A stretch of 37,292 nucleotides of DNA from Gordonia effusa NBRC 100432 (GCF_000241305.1 NZ_BAEH01000006.1:1-37292), one strand, 5' to 3'. Numbered from the stretch's first letter, positions 19,952-27,990 are shown. Program-made: numbers and translations. The notes: generated by a model not told the origin, from the letters alone.

Positions 19952-20970
19952 GCGCCGCTCCCGGCGTCAAGCCGGTCTAACGACTCTGCGGCAAGCCTCC
20001 GGCCCAACTCGATCATCTCGCCAGCCTTGTGAAAGTCCAAGGTGCGCACTGATTTTCGAGGAACTCGAATCATCAGATCGGGCGGTGTGCGTGCTAGCTG
20101 ATAGCGCGTAAGCGTGTCTTGCATGATGTCGAGAGATCGACTCAGCACATCGAATCGGCTCATCTTGGCGAGGATGGCGGCGCTTGGGTCCACAGGTGCC
20201 GCCGGCTCGTTCTCGACGACGGGCGCAGGCACGTCGGGCACTGGCTCAGCGGACTCGGCGGTGCCCGCCTCCGGCAGATGGCCTTCGCTACCGAATCGGT
20301 CACGGACTGACCGCACAAAATCGCTGTCCATAAAGGTCCGCGAACTCCGCCGCCACATCGTCTCCGGGCGGACACCGGTGTCGACAGCGGCCGGTTCGAA
20401 ACCCATGTCGGGCACGCCGTCGGAGCCGAGGATCACCCCGATGGTGAGGTCGCTGATCACCGACGTCGTCGGCGAGATCGGCAATGCGTCGAGGATGCCG
20501 CCGTCACCGAACACGCGGCCGTCGTAGACATGCGGGCTAATCACACCGGGGATCGCGATCGACGCGCGAATCGCGTCGACCAGGCTGCCCCGCTGGAACC
20601 AGACCGATCGGCCGGCGTTGAGGTCGGTCGCAACCGCGGTGAACGGGATCGCCAACTCTTCGATCATCACATCGCCGAGGATCTCGCGCACACGAGCCAG
20701 TATCCGTTCGGCGGCGATTACGCCCGGCTTAGACAACGAAATGTCGAGCAGCCGCACCACATCGAGCTGGGTCAATCTGCTGGTCCAGTCGACGTAGTCA
20801 TCCAGTTTGCCCGCGCAGTACAGGCCGCCGACCAAGGCGCCCATCGACGAACCAGAGACCGTGACGACGTCGAAACCTCGGGCATCGAGTTCGTCGAGAA
20901 CACCGATATGCGCGTAACCGCGTGCCCCGCCACTACCGAGTGCGACTGCCACGCGCCGAGGTTTCGCCAT
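19948..20970 (-). CDS. patatin-like phospholipase (RssA/NTE type)
   Basis: This 340-residue protein has an N-terminal patatin domain, a Ser-Asp dyad lipid acyl hydrolase of the RssA/NTE type. The oxyanion loop is GSGGARGYAHIG (about 12-23), the nucleophile elbow GSSMG gives Ser42, and the catalytic Asp156 is in the DGG motif. After about residue 190 the sequence leaves the family core. A Pro/Glu/Ala-rich stretch (about 225-260) leads to a C-terminal helical segment. The ATG at 20970 has TACGCT (minus strand of 20977-20982) ending 6 nt upstream, consistent with a leaderless operon start. The gene heads the patatin-MFS-arcA series. The lipid substrate is unknown. Confidence 0.9.
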   Translation of the reverse strand: MAKPRRVAVALGSGGARGYAHIGVLDELDARGFDVVTVSGSSMGALVGGLYCAGKLDDYVDWTSRLTQLDVVRLLDISLSKPGVIAAERILARVREILGDVMIEELAIPFTAVATDLNAGRSVWFQRGSLVDAIRASIAIPGVISPHVYDGRVFGDGGILDALPISPTTSVISDLTIGVILGSDGVPDMGFEPAAVDTGVRPETMWRRSSRTFMDSDFVRSVRDRFGSEGHLPEAGTAESAEPVPDVPAPVVENEPAAPVDPSAAILAKMSRFDVLSRSLDIMQDTLTRYQLARTPPDLMIRVPRKSVRTLDFHKAGEMIELGRRLAAESLDRLDAGSGA

Positions 20971-21000
20971 ACCCTCAGCGTATCGCCGAGTGCCAGGCCA

Positions 21001-21867
21001 TTATTGGCGGACCACCATCACCGGGCAGGTCGCGTGGTGCAACACCTTCTGACTGGTCGAGCCAAGTAACAGGCCACGGAATCCGCCACGTCCGCGGCTG
21101 CCGACGATGATCAGCGCGGCGGAATCGCCAGCTGCTTCAACGACGGCTTTCGCCGGATCGTCGGGCAGTACTCGACGTTCCACCTGGACGTCGGGATAGT
21201 CGGCGGCGTAGCCCGCCATCCGCTCGGCAAGTGCTTCGACGGCATCGTCGGACATGCGCGCGATGGCGTCGGGTTCGATGCCATAACCGTGCAGCGCATC
21301 CGCATCGAGTTGCGACCACGTATGCACCGCAATGAGTTTCGCGTTTCGCAGCGATGCCTGACGGAACGCTTCGGCAACCGCCGGATCGCTGACCGGGTCG
21401 TCACTAACACCCACGACGACTGGGCCGTCGGGGCTGAGTTTTGATTCACCTTCGACGATCACCGATCGACCGTGATGGTGGGCGGCAACCGAAATACTCA
21501 CCGATCCGAGGAGAAGTCCGCGGATACTGCCGAGGCCACGTGTGCCCACCACAACGGTTGCGTCTTTGCCGACTTCGAGTAATGCGCCGGCAGCGTCCCC
21601 TTCGACGATCGTGGTCGACACCCGAAGGTCGGGGGCGGCTTCAGCGGCCACCCTCGCTGCGGCGTCGGCGGTTTCACGTGCCTCCGCACTTATCGCGTCG
21701 ACGACATCCTGCGGAATCACCAGTCCGGGAGCGTAATTGCTCACACTCGCGTCATAGGCGCATACCACCGTCAAGTCGGCTTCTTCGATGGCCGCGGCAT
21801 GCGCGGCCCATCGAACCGCCTTGGTAGAAGCATCCGAACTATCCACTCCCACAACAAATTTCGCCAT
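21001..21867 (-). CDS. tandem-domain universal stress protein
   Basis: The 288-residue protein has two UspA domains (about 1-140 and 148-288). Each has an ATP-binding signature of the G-x2-G-x9-G-S/T type: GTRGLGSIRGLLLGSVS in the first and GSRGRGGFRGLLLGSTSQ in the second, plus an N-terminal VVGVDSS or VVVGVSDD start strand. Tandem Usp proteins are common in mycobacteria and often respond to hypoxia or stress; such regulation is not shown here. The ATG at 21867 has AGGAG about 11 nt upstream. It lies 30 bp downstream of the patatin gene's start and is separately promoted. Its upstream region is shared with a divergent small ORF. Confidence 0.93.
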   Translation of the reverse strand: MAKFVVGVDSSDASTKAVRWAAHAAAIEEADLTVVCAYDASVSNYAPGLVIPQDVVDAISAEARETADAAARVAAEAAPDLRVSTTIVEGDAAGALLEVGKDATVVVGTRGLGSIRGLLLGSVSISVAAHHHGRSVIVEGESKLSPDGPVVVGVSDDPVSDPAVAEAFRQASLRNAKLIAVHTWSQLDADALHGYGIEPDAIARMSDDAVEALAERMAGYAADYPDVQVERRVLPDDPAKAVVEAAGDSAALIIVGSRGRGGFRGLLLGSTSQKVLHHATCPVMVVRQ

Positions 21868-21888
21868 TTTCGTCTACACTCCTCAGTT

Positions 21889-22044
21889 GTGTCGACCAAC
21901 CCGCGGATTTCCGGCGGTGCCGCCGGTCCACCTCCCATCGTGCCCGTTAGTCCGATGTCGGGCAATGGACCTTCGTCTCAAGCCTGGAGCCTGGTCTGCC
22001 CACCAGACGACGATCCGCGCCGTCGCGGTGAGGTGACCGGGTAA
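21889..22044 (+). CDS. possible 51-residue small protein, leaderless
   Basis: I do not recognise this protein. It begins MSTNPRISGGAAGPPP, is rich in Pro, Gly and Ser, has one Cys, and ends in an acidic then basic stretch (PPDDDPRRRGE). It has no membrane segment. Support is modest: TACACT at 21875-21880 ends 8 nt before the GTG, the same spacing as other leaderless starts here, and the frame fills the gap between the divergent usp gene and the next gene. Codon third positions are only moderately GC-rich. It could be a chance open frame. Confidence 0.35.
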   Translation: MSTNPRISGGAAGPPPIVPVSPMSGNGPSSQAWSLVCPPDDDPRRRGEVTG

Positions 22045-22071
22045 AACGGGCAAACGGGTACCGTGGATGGT

Positions 22072-22458
22072 GTGACGAATTCGGCCGGTAACCATCAGAC
22101 CTCCGACTCAGCGAGCAACGCCGGGCCGCAGCGGTCGGTACCGCAGTCCGACCCTTCGGATTTGCGCGGCTCCGACGGTTCGCTGCGCCAGGCCATCCTG
22201 CATAGCGCCGTCACCGCTGGATTTTCTGTTGCCGCCCTTATCGTCGCGGCCGCGTCGAGCGATGCGCTGCGTACCGCGCTATTGATCACCGCGCCGGCGA
22301 TCATGCTGGTCGGCGGCCTCTCCGCGCTGGTCCGAACATATTTCGCCTACCGCGGTGGTCGTCGCTGGGGAGTATGGCAGGGAGCGGCATGGTTCCTGCT
22401 GTGCCTCGCGCTGATGTTGTTCATGTCAGTGGGCAACGTGCTGCTGAACACCGAGTGA
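22072..22458 (+). CDS. small membrane protein of unknown function
   Basis: The function is not recognised. The 128-residue protein has a polar Ser/Asn/Gln-rich N-terminus of about 40 residues, then three hydrophobic segments (about 46-62, 69-86 and 102-124) with a basic YRGGRRW loop before the last one, suggesting a cytoplasmic loop. GTG at 22072 is preferred over GTG at 22063 because TACCGT (22059-22064) ends 7 nt before it, a leaderless pattern. The gene is followed by a structured palindromic element and meets the convergent rpmE2 gene. Confidence 0.65.
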   Translation: MTNSAGNHQTSDSASNAGPQRSVPQSDPSDLRGSDGSLRQAILHSAVTAGFSVAALIVAAASSDALRTALLITAPAIMLVGGLSALVRTYFAYRGGRRWGVWQGAAWFLLCLALMLFMSVGNVLLNTE

Positions 22459-22462
22459 ACCC

Positions 22463-22596
22463 GCTGAAGTCTGCGACGTAGGGCGACGTAGGGCAGATGC
22501 CCCCTCGCTGGCGCTGAGCCCGCAGGTTTGAACCTGCGACATCAGCCGGTGCTAGGGAGATATTCCCTCGCCGGCGCCCAGCCTGCAGTCTTCAGC
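22463..22596. repeat. 134-bp structured palindromic element
   Basis: The element has outer imperfect inverted ends, gctgaagtctgc (22463-22474) and gcagtcttcagc (22585-22596), matching at 11 of 12 positions. Inside are two 55-bp direct repeats (22471-22525 and 22534-22588), about 69% identical by hand count. Each has its own small hairpin (agggc/gccct type and aggga/tccct). The centre is a perfect hairpin gcaggtt-tg-aacctgc at 22522-22537. It lies between convergent genes, so termination is one role. Its order resembles a miniature inverted-repeat element. Confidence 0.65.
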
Positions 22597-22602
22597 TCTC
22601 CC

Positions 22603-22875
22603 CTACCGGGCCCGCTTTCCGTAGCGCCGTTCGAACCGCTCCACCCGACCCGCGGTATCCATTCGCCGGGCCGTACCCGTCCAGAACGGATGTGAGTCAC
22701 TGGTCACGTCGACGGTTATCAGCGGGTAGGTATTACCGTCCTCCCATTGCACCCTCTGTTCCGACGTCGCGGTCGAACGAGTGAGGAACTGCTTCCCGGT
22801 ATTCGCGTCGGCGAAAATCACCGGGTGGTAGTCGATGTCGGCGGTTCGGGCAGGCAGATTCTGTTGCGGGCTCAT
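22603..22875 (-). CDS. rpmE2: 50S ribosomal protein L31, zinc-independent type B
   Basis: This is the type B form of ribosomal protein L31 (90 residues), which replaces the zinc-binding L31 when zinc is scarce. The core [20 protein letters not shown], the segment SDSHPFWTG and a basic tail ending RFERRYGKR fit the family. The CxxC pairs of the zinc form are absent. I chose the ATG at 22875 because its ATGA overlaps the stop of the CobW-like gene and the family sequence begins there, with GAAAGG upstream. It is therefore cotranscribed and translationally coupled with the CobW-like gene, under the divergent Zur-like promoter. Confidence 0.92.
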   Translation of the reverse strand: MSPQQNLPARTADIDYHPVIFADANTGKQFLTRSTATSEQRVQWEDGNTYPLITVDVTSDSHPFWTGTARRMDTAGRVERFERRYGKRAR

Positions 22876-24158
22876 GGGTTTCGCCTTTCTCCAGTGATGG
22901 GGGTGGTGGGGTCGGGAAGTTCGACGTCGTCGCAAGGCTCTACATGGGACACGCCGAACGGGCTTTCAAAAGTGTTCCAATGCTGTTGCCCGCCAGCCAT
23001 TTCCGTGTCGGTAAGACATGCCGCGCGCAACGCATCCTGAATACGGCCACCATCTGGACGGTGGACCAATACCACGATCGCGCTGTGGCGATCGCCGTAG
23101 ACGGGGTCCCATCGCAACGCCGACATCGCAACGCGCGCAGGATCTTCGAAGGATCGCTCGTCCGGTTCCATCGACGCCAGCCACGGCGCTCCCGCCGCTA
23201 TGCGTAGTCCACCGCCGGCACCTTCGATCCACAGCGCGTCGTCGGGAAGGCTGGCCAACCACAACCTGCCCTGTACGCTGACCACGCCGTCGAGCAACGA
23301 ATCGATCGCATCGTGCAGCCGCAGGGGATGGAAGGGACGGTCGGAGTTGAACTCCACCAGCCGCACTCCGCAGTCTTCGTCGAGCGGAGGCTGCCCCTCC
23401 AACAGGGGGTCGTGCGGCCCCGACACCCGACCGCGCCGCGCTCCATCTGGGATCGCAGTCATCAACTGTGCCATGAGAATTGAGGTCAGTCGGCGCTGCG
23501 GGAGTTCGATCATCATCGGCGCCCCCGGTGCCAGACGCTTCAGTACCGCCATCAGACGCGCTGATTCCCAGGGCTCGCGCATCGCAGGATCGCAACCGGC
23601 GACGACGAGCGCATCGGCGAATCGCACTTGCCCGACGGCGACCTGCGCGAGAGTCCGTTCGTCGTCTTCCACCGAACCCGGCAACTCTTCGTCGCCGGTC
23701 GCCGCGGTCAGCCACATGTCTTCATCGACGCAGGTGATCGTTGCTCGAACCGTCACGTCGACGCCAGCCGGCGCATCGGTGAAGCCCGGCATGTCGGCTA
23801 CCACGACGTGCTCGATGGCCCAGCTAACCTGCTCCGGCTCCAACGTTGGATCGAGTTGTAACACAATACTTTCCACCGACGACCGGCGATGCAGCCGTCT
23901 CAGCAACGGCAAGAGATCCGCCCTCAACGTGCACGATACGCAGCCATGCTCCAACAGCAGTTCTGTCGTTGTCACGCGCTCATTCCCGTCGAGGTCGACG
24001 CACCGAACGGTAGCGACCACTATTCCCTCGGCCAGCCGGCTCAAGTCGTGATGCACCAGCGTTACCCCAGCGACCACTAGCGCATCGGCGGTTCGCGTCG
24101 AGGCTTGCGCATCCAGTCCGGCGACCATCACAACCGGCGTCCGCCCGTCGTCGGGCAT
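22872..24158 (-). CDS. CobW/COG0523-like protein of the zinc-starvation locus, no Walker A
   Basis: The 428-residue protein resembles the COG0523/CobW metal-chaperone GTPases, thought to move zinc or other metals. It keeps the metal-motif region as HGCVSCTLR (Cys73, Cys76) and a CobW C-terminal domain with [29 protein letters not shown] and [11 protein letters not shown]. The usual P-loop near the N-terminus is not intact: the matching place reads [15 protein letters not shown]. From memory this matches mycobacterial Rv0106, which is also zinc-regulated. ATG 24158 is chosen because GGGAGG lies 6 nt upstream; the ATG at 24197 would fall next to the Zur-like palindrome. It is divergent from rpmB and overlaps rpmE2 by 4 bp. 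Confidence 0.88.
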   Translation of the reverse strand: MPDDGRTPVVMVAGLDAQASTRTADALVVAGVTLVHHDLSRLAEGIVVATVRCVDLDGNERVTTTELLLEHGCVSCTLRADLLPLLRRLHRRSSVESIVLQLDPTLEPEQVSWAIEHVVVADMPGFTDAPAGVDVTVRATITCVDEDMWLTAATGDEELPGSVEDDERTLAQVAVGQVRFADALVVAGCDPAMREPWESARLMAVLKRLAPGAPMMIELPQRRLTSILMAQLMTAIPDGARRGRVSGPHDPLLEGQPPLDEDCGVRLVEFNSDRPFHPLRLHDAIDSLLDGVVSVQGRLWLASLPDDALWIEGAGGGLRIAAGAPWLASMEPDERSFEDPARVAMSALRWDPVYGDRHSAIVVLVHRPDGGRIQDALRAACLTDTEMAGGQQHWNTFESPFGVSHVEPCDDVELPDPTTPITGERRNP

Positions 24159-24181
24159 GTCCAACCTCCCACTGCCATTGT

Positions 24182-24249
24182 TGGAAACGATTTCCATTTG
24201 AACAGGATCGACTGTAACGTGACATCTCGGTTAACGCCAATCATTTTCA
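24182..24249. promoter_or_regulatory. divergent zinc-responsive promoter with two Zur-like boxes
   Basis: Box 1 (24182-24196) is the palindrome TGGAAA-CGA-TTTCCA. Box 2 (24235-24249), read on the minus strand, is TGAAAATGATTGGCG. Both resemble the actinobacterial Zur pattern TGAAAATGATTTTCA. Between them are overlapping -10 boxes: TACAGT for cobW (minus, 24211-24216) and TAACGT for rpmB (plus, 24215-24220). With a 7-nt step to the start site, each box lies about 8 nt downstream of its own start, suited to zinc-dependent repression of both sides. Confidence 0.65.
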
Positions 24250-24280
24250 TTAACAAGTACGCATGAGAGAGGCGAACAAC

Positions 24281-24517
24281 ATGTCCGCGCACTGCCAAGT
24301 CACCGGGCGCAAACCTGGCTTCGGCAAACAGGTTTCGCATTCCCATAAGCGCACCTCGCGCCGCTGGAACCCGAATATCCAACGTCGCCGCTACTACCTG
24401 CCCAGCGAAGGCCGCACCGTGACCTTGCGCGTCTCAGCCAAGGGCATCAAGACCATCGATCGCGACGGCATCGAGGCCGTCGTCGCCGCGATCCGAGCGC
24501 GCGGGGAGAAGGTCTGA
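24281..24517 (+). CDS. rpmB: 50S ribosomal protein L28, zinc-independent paralogue
   Basis: This is a 78-residue ribosomal protein L28. [22 protein letters not shown], the [16 protein letters not shown] block and [16 protein letters not shown] are typical. It has a single Cys and no CxxC pairs, so it is the form made under zinc limitation. The ATG at 24281 has GAGAGAGG about 8 nt upstream; an earlier in-frame ATG at 24263 would extend the protein by six residues without family support. It is the first gene of a four-gene ribosomal protein operon, just after a Zur-like box. Its TGA overlaps the next ATG in TGATG. Confidence 0.94.
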   Translation: MSAHCQVTGRKPGFGKQVSHSHKRTSRRWNPNIQRRRYYLPSEGRTVTLRVSAKGIKTIDRDGIEAVVAAIRARGEKV

Positions 24518-24684
24518 TGTCCAAAAGCACTGATATCCGGCCGATCGTGAAACTCAAATCCACCGCCGGGACCGGATACACCTACGTGACGCGAAAGAAT
24601 CGCCGCAACGACCCTGACCGTCTGGTCCTGCGCAAGTACGACCCAGTTGTGCGACGTCATGTCGACTTCAAAGAGGAGCGCTGA
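24517..24684 (+). CDS. rpmG: 50S ribosomal protein L33, zinc-independent paralogue
   Basis: This short gene encodes a 55-residue L33. The sequence contains [37 protein letters not shown] and a basic end VDFKEER, which is the L33 pattern. The two CxxC motifs of the zinc form are missing. It starts at an ATG sharing one base with the rpmB stop (TGATG), so translation is coupled. The following rpsN ATG is 5 bp beyond its stop. Confidence 0.94.
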   Translation: MSKSTDIRPIVKLKSTAGTGYTYVTRKNRRNDPDRLVLRKYDPVVRRHVDFKEER

Positions 24685-24689
24685 GCCCA

Positions 24690-24995
24690 ATGGCCAAGAA
24701 ATCCAAAATAATTCGCAACGAACGCCGAAAAGCACTGGTCGCAAAGTACGCCGAGCGTCGCGCCGAGCTGAAGACGATAATCGCCGATCCGACGTCGACC
24801 CCCGAAGCCGCCCTGGCCGCGGCCGCCGAACTCAGACGCCAACCTCGCGACGCCAGTGCGACTCGTGTCCGCAATCGCGACGCCGTCGACGGTCGCCCGC
24901 GTGGCTATATCGGGAAAGCCGGTCTATCGCGCGTCCGCTTCCGAGAAATGGCCCACCGCGGCGAGCTTCCCGGCATCGCGAAATCCAGCTGGTAA
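24690..24995 (+). CDS. rpsN: 30S ribosomal protein S14, zinc-independent long form
   Basis: This is the 101-residue long form of S14, which lacks the zinc ribbon of the short (about 61-residue) actinobacterial type Z protein. Family features are [24 protein letters not shown], the [13 protein letters not shown] stretch and the C-terminal [23 protein letters not shown]. No Cys is present. The gene is third in the Zur-type operon, 5 bp after rpmG and 20 bp before rpsR. Confidence 0.95.
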   Translation: MAKKSKIIRNERRKALVAKYAERRAELKTIIADPTSTPEAALAAAAELRRQPRDASATRVRNRDAVDGRPRGYIGKAGLSRVRFREMAHRGELPGIAKSSW

Positions 24996-25015
24996 CTCGA
25001 GAAAGGCATCACTAC

Positions 25016-25270
25016 ATGGGAACCAAACGCCCGCTCCGCCCGGCCGCACCTACCAAACCTCGCCCCAATCCTCTCGCTGGCCGCACTGAACCGGTCAGTT
25101 ATCACGACGTCGCACTGCTCCGGCAGTTCCTCTCTGACAACGGCAAGATCCGCAGCCGACGAGTGACCGGACTTAGCCCGCAGCAGCAGCGTCAAGTCGC
25201 GACGGCGATACGAAACGCGCGTGAAATGGCACTCCTTCCGTTCGGAAAGGTCGGTAAATCAGGGGGCTGA
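25016..25270 (+). CDS. rpsR: 30S ribosomal protein S18, zinc-starvation paralogue
   Basis: This is an 84-residue S18. The core [48 protein letters not shown] is diagnostic, and the N-terminus is rich in Pro and Arg. No Cys is present, as expected for the form without metal ligands. ATG 25016 has GAAAGG 7 nt upstream. It is the last gene of the rpmB-rpmG-rpsN-rpsR operon, the order recalled for mycobacterial Rv2058c-Rv2055c, and the next gene has its own promoter. Confidence 0.94.
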   Translation: MGTKRPLRPAAPTKPRPNPLAGRTEPVSYHDVALLRQFLSDNGKIRSRRVTGLSPQQQRQVATAIRNAREMALLPFGKVGKSGG

Positions 25271-25338
25271 TCTGCGGAGACGTCGAAATATCTGTGCCGC
25301 CCTGGATTGTGACAATGAATGTTGCTAACGTTGGGCTT

Positions 25339-26355
25339 ATGACCAGCACTCTCGATGGTGGCAATGCCCAAAAATACGTCCCAGCCCCCGCTGACAACGA
25401 GCGCGACGACTACGCACAGCTCCTCGACGATCTGTCAGACGCCTCGGTGCGACGGAATTTCGATCCCTACATCGACATCGACTGGGATGCGCCGCATATG
25501 GCGGTCGTACCCAACGATCCTCGCTGGGTGCTGTCGACCGAGGCCGACCCCATCGGACGCTCCAAGTGGTACCAATCGCTCCCGCTAGAGAAGCAGATCG
25601 AGGTCGGCATGTGGCGGCAGGCCAACGTCGCCAAGGTCGGTCTGCAATTCGAGTCGATTCTGATCCGCGGCCTCATGCAATACAGCTTCAAATTGCCCAA
25701 CGGCGCAAAGGAATTCCGCTACACGACCCACGAAGCCAAGGAAGAGTGCAATCACACTCTGATGTTTCAGGAGTTCGTGAACCGTTCAGGAATGGACGTG
25801 CCAGGGGCGAAGAAGGGGCACCGACTGATTTCACCGCTGGTGCCGTTGGCGTCGACGATCTTTCCGACGATCTTCTTCTTCGGTGTACTGGGCGGCGAAG
25901 AGCCGATCGACCACATCCAGAAGGACTTCCTGCGTACCGGTTCCAAGCTTCACCCCACGATGGCCGCTGTGATGCAGTTGCATGTCGCTGAGGAAGCGCG
26001 TCACATCTCGTTCGCGCACAACCTCTTGCGCGAGACCGTTCCGAAGAAGGGACGTATCCAGCGGTTCCTGCTGTCGCTCGTCTTCCCCATCGTGATGCGC
26101 GTCTTGTGCGGTGCGATCGTAGTGCCGCCCAAGGAATTCCAGCGTCGCTTCGATGTGCCGGACGCCGTGATAAAAGACCTCTTCTGGAAGTCCGAAGACT
26201 CGAAAGCCTTCCTGCACAACGTGTTCGGCGATGTACGTATGCTCGGCGATCAGTGCGGCCTGATGAATCCGGTTTCTCGTCGAGTCTGGAAGGCGATGGG
26301 CATCGACGGTCGGTCGTCGCGCTTCCGCAGCGAACCCCTGTACCGGGCGGCCTGA
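25339..26355 (+). CDS. AurF-like diiron oxygenase family protein
   Basis: This 338-residue protein belongs to the AurF-type family of non-haem diiron proteins, whose founder oxidises p-aminobenzoate to p-nitrobenzoate. Ligand motifs are visible on long helices: Glu105 (LQFESIL), EECNH with Glu136 and His139, and HVAEEARH with His215, Glu218/Glu219 and His222. It is soluble, although a hydrophobic stretch at about 165-185 occurs. The start ATG has TAACGT (25326-25331) ending 7 nt upstream, a leaderless pattern. The ferredoxin-type reductase FprB follows after 8 bp and is a natural electron donor. From memory the pair equals Rv0885-Rv0886. The substrate is unknown. Confidence 0.85.
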   Translation: MTSTLDGGNAQKYVPAPADNERDDYAQLLDDLSDASVRRNFDPYIDIDWDAPHMAVVPNDPRWVLSTEADPIGRSKWYQSLPLEKQIEVGMWRQANVAKVGLQFESILIRGLMQYSFKLPNGAKEFRYTTHEAKEECNHTLMFQEFVNRSGMDVPGAKKGHRLISPLVPLASTIFPTIFFFGVLGGEEPIDHIQKDFLRTGSKLHPTMAAVMQLHVAEEARHISFAHNLLRETVPKKGRIQRFLLSLVFPIVMRVLCGAIVVPPKEFQRRFDVPDAVIKDLFWKSEDSKAFLHNVFGDVRMLGDQCGLMNPVSRRVWKAMGIDGRSSRFRSEPLYRAA

Positions 26356-26363
26356 CCTAACCC

Positions 26364-27887
26364 ATGCCCCACGTAGTAACCCAGGCGTGCTGCGGCGATG
26401 CCTCATGCGTCTATGCCTGTCCAGTCAACTGCATCCATCCGACGCCGGATGAACCCGACTTCGGCACGGCGGAGATGCTGTACATCGATCCATCGACCTG
26501 CGTCGACTGCGGTGCGTGTGTGAGCGCGTGCCCGGTCGGAGCGATCAAGCCCGGACACCGTCTGCCCGATGATCAGCAACGCTTCCTCGACATCAACGCC
26601 GGTCAGTACGGCGACTCGGTAGGCGATGTCCGCTTTCCGGTCGACCAGAAGTTCCGGCTGCCGATGGCACCGATGGATCATCCAACGCCACTGCGTGTTC
26701 CGGGAAACACGCCGGTGTCAGTCGCCATCGTCGGATCCGGACCGTCGGCGATGTACGCCGCAGACGAGTTACTGCGATATCCGCGCGTCGAGGTCACGAT
26801 GTATGAACGCCTGTCGAGTCCATTCGGACTCGCTCGCTTCGGCGTCGCACCCGATCACACCGAAACTCGCACTGTCATGCGGCTTTTCGACACCATCGCT
26901 CGCGATCCACGACTGAATATCTTGGTAGACACCGAGATTGGGCGCGACATCACCCTCGACGAACTTCGGTCGCGGCATCAGGCGGTCATCTGGGCCGGCG
27001 GCGCACCCACCGATCGCCCGTTGACCGTACCCGGCGTCGAGGCTGTGGGCTGTGCCAGCGCCACCTCTTTTGTCGGCTGGTACAACGGGCATCCTGACTA
27101 CGCCGATCTGGACTTCGACTTGTCACATGAACGAGTCGTGCTCGTCGGAAACGGGAATGTGGCACTCGACGTCGCACGAATCCTCACCGCGGACCCGGAA
27201 TACCTTGCCAACACCTCGATTTCACGTCATGCGTTGGCAAAGTTGCGTACGTCGGCGGTGTCCGAGGTGCTGGTCGTCGGGCGACGAGGCCCTGATGTCG
27301 CGGCATTCACCTTGCCCGAACTAGTCGGTCTGGCCGATGGCGGATCCAATGTCGTCGTAGATCCGCTTGAGCTGGCCGCATTATCCGATTTGCCGGTGGC
27401 ACAAGGGCATCCGGGCGATCACGTCGCTGCGGAAAAAGTCGCGCTGCTGCGTGAAATCTCGGCCCGGCCCGTACGCCCTGGTAAGAAAATCCGGTTGGCC
27501 TTCCGTCGGTCGCCCGAAGAAATTCTCGTCGGCGCAGACGGAAAGGTATCCGGAATTCGGTTGGGTATCAACGAGATTGACGCTTCTGGTGCGGCCATAG
27601 CTACTGGCTCCAGCGTCGACGTCAGCGCGGGACTGGTGCTGACGTCGATCGGTTACCGTGGTGTGGCCGTTCCGGGTCTGCCGTTCGACGACGGGCGCGG
27701 CGTGATCCCAAACGATCGCGGCCGAGTTCTCAGCGGCGAAGCGCCCATCCAGGGCATGTACGTGACCGGCTGGATCAAGCGTGGACCGTCCGGCTTCATC
27801 GGCACCAACAAGACCGACTCCACCGAGACGGTAGCGATGCTGCGCGAGGACTTAGAAGCGGGAGTGCTGTCGTCGGCGATGGTCTAG
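26364..27887 (+). CDS. fprB: ferredoxin/ferredoxin-NADP reductase fusion
   Basis: FprB joins a bacterial ferredoxin to an NADPH-ferredoxin reductase, passing electrons from NADPH to oxygenases such as cytochromes P450. The 507-residue protein starts with a 7Fe/8Fe-type ferredoxin domain (CCGDASCVYACPVNCI and CVDCGACVSACPVGAI within the first 65 residues). Next come an FAD-binding loop VAIVGSGPSAMYAADELL at about residues 119-136 and an NADP-binding loop VVLVGNGNVALDVARIL near 258-274, in the adrenodoxin-reductase-like order. The C-terminus WIKRGPSGFIGTNKTDS binds FAD. It is 8 bp after the AurF-like gene, so one transcript is likely. The intergenic repeat begins directly after its stop codon. 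Confidence 0.95.
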   Translation: MPHVVTQACCGDASCVYACPVNCIHPTPDEPDFGTAEMLYIDPSTCVDCGACVSACPVGAIKPGHRLPDDQQRFLDINAGQYGDSVGDVRFPVDQKFRLPMAPMDHPTPLRVPGNTPVSVAIVGSGPSAMYAADELLRYPRVEVTMYERLSSPFGLARFGVAPDHTETRTVMRLFDTIARDPRLNILVDTEIGRDITLDELRSRHQAVIWAGGAPTDRPLTVPGVEAVGCASATSFVGWYNGHPDYADLDFDLSHERVVLVGNGNVALDVARILTADPEYLANTSISRHALAKLRTSAVSEVLVVGRRGPDVAAFTLPELVGLADGGSNVVVDPLELAALSDLPVAQGHPGDHVAAEKVALLREISARPVRPGKKIRLAFRRSPEEILVGADGKVSGIRLGINEIDASGAAIATGSSVDVSAGLVLTSIGYRGVAVPGLPFDDGRGVIPNDRGRVLSGEAPIQGMYVTGWIKRGPSGFIGTNKTDSTETVAMLREDLEAGVLSSAMV

Positions 27888-27893
27888 CCACCT

Positions 27894-27990
27894 CCGACGA
27901 TCGAGTGCCGACCGGCGAGCTTGCGAGACGGCCCCCTCCGATGATCGAGTGCCGACCGGCGAGCTTGCGAGACGATCGGTGTATCGAGAT
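27894..27990 (+). repeat. tandem forward repeats after fprB
   Basis: Two copies of the TCGAGTGCCG family lie in tandem with a 44-bp step, at 27894-27931 and 27938-27990. Both read ccgacgatcgagtgccg or ccgatgatcgagtgccg followed by accggcgagcttgcgagacg. Only the second continues to the inner motif ggtgtatcgagat. The TGGTCGAG start has drifted to TGATCGAG. The remaining 100 bp up to the next gene shows no other feature apart from a possible -10 box. Confidence 0.75.

Noticed and set aside
22514..22560. tRNA-like sequence (ggtttgaacctgcgac, like a reverse T arm)
   Set aside because: The loop is one base short for a T arm, and no anticodon arm or acceptor stem pairs around it. It is better explained as the central hairpin of the palindromic element.
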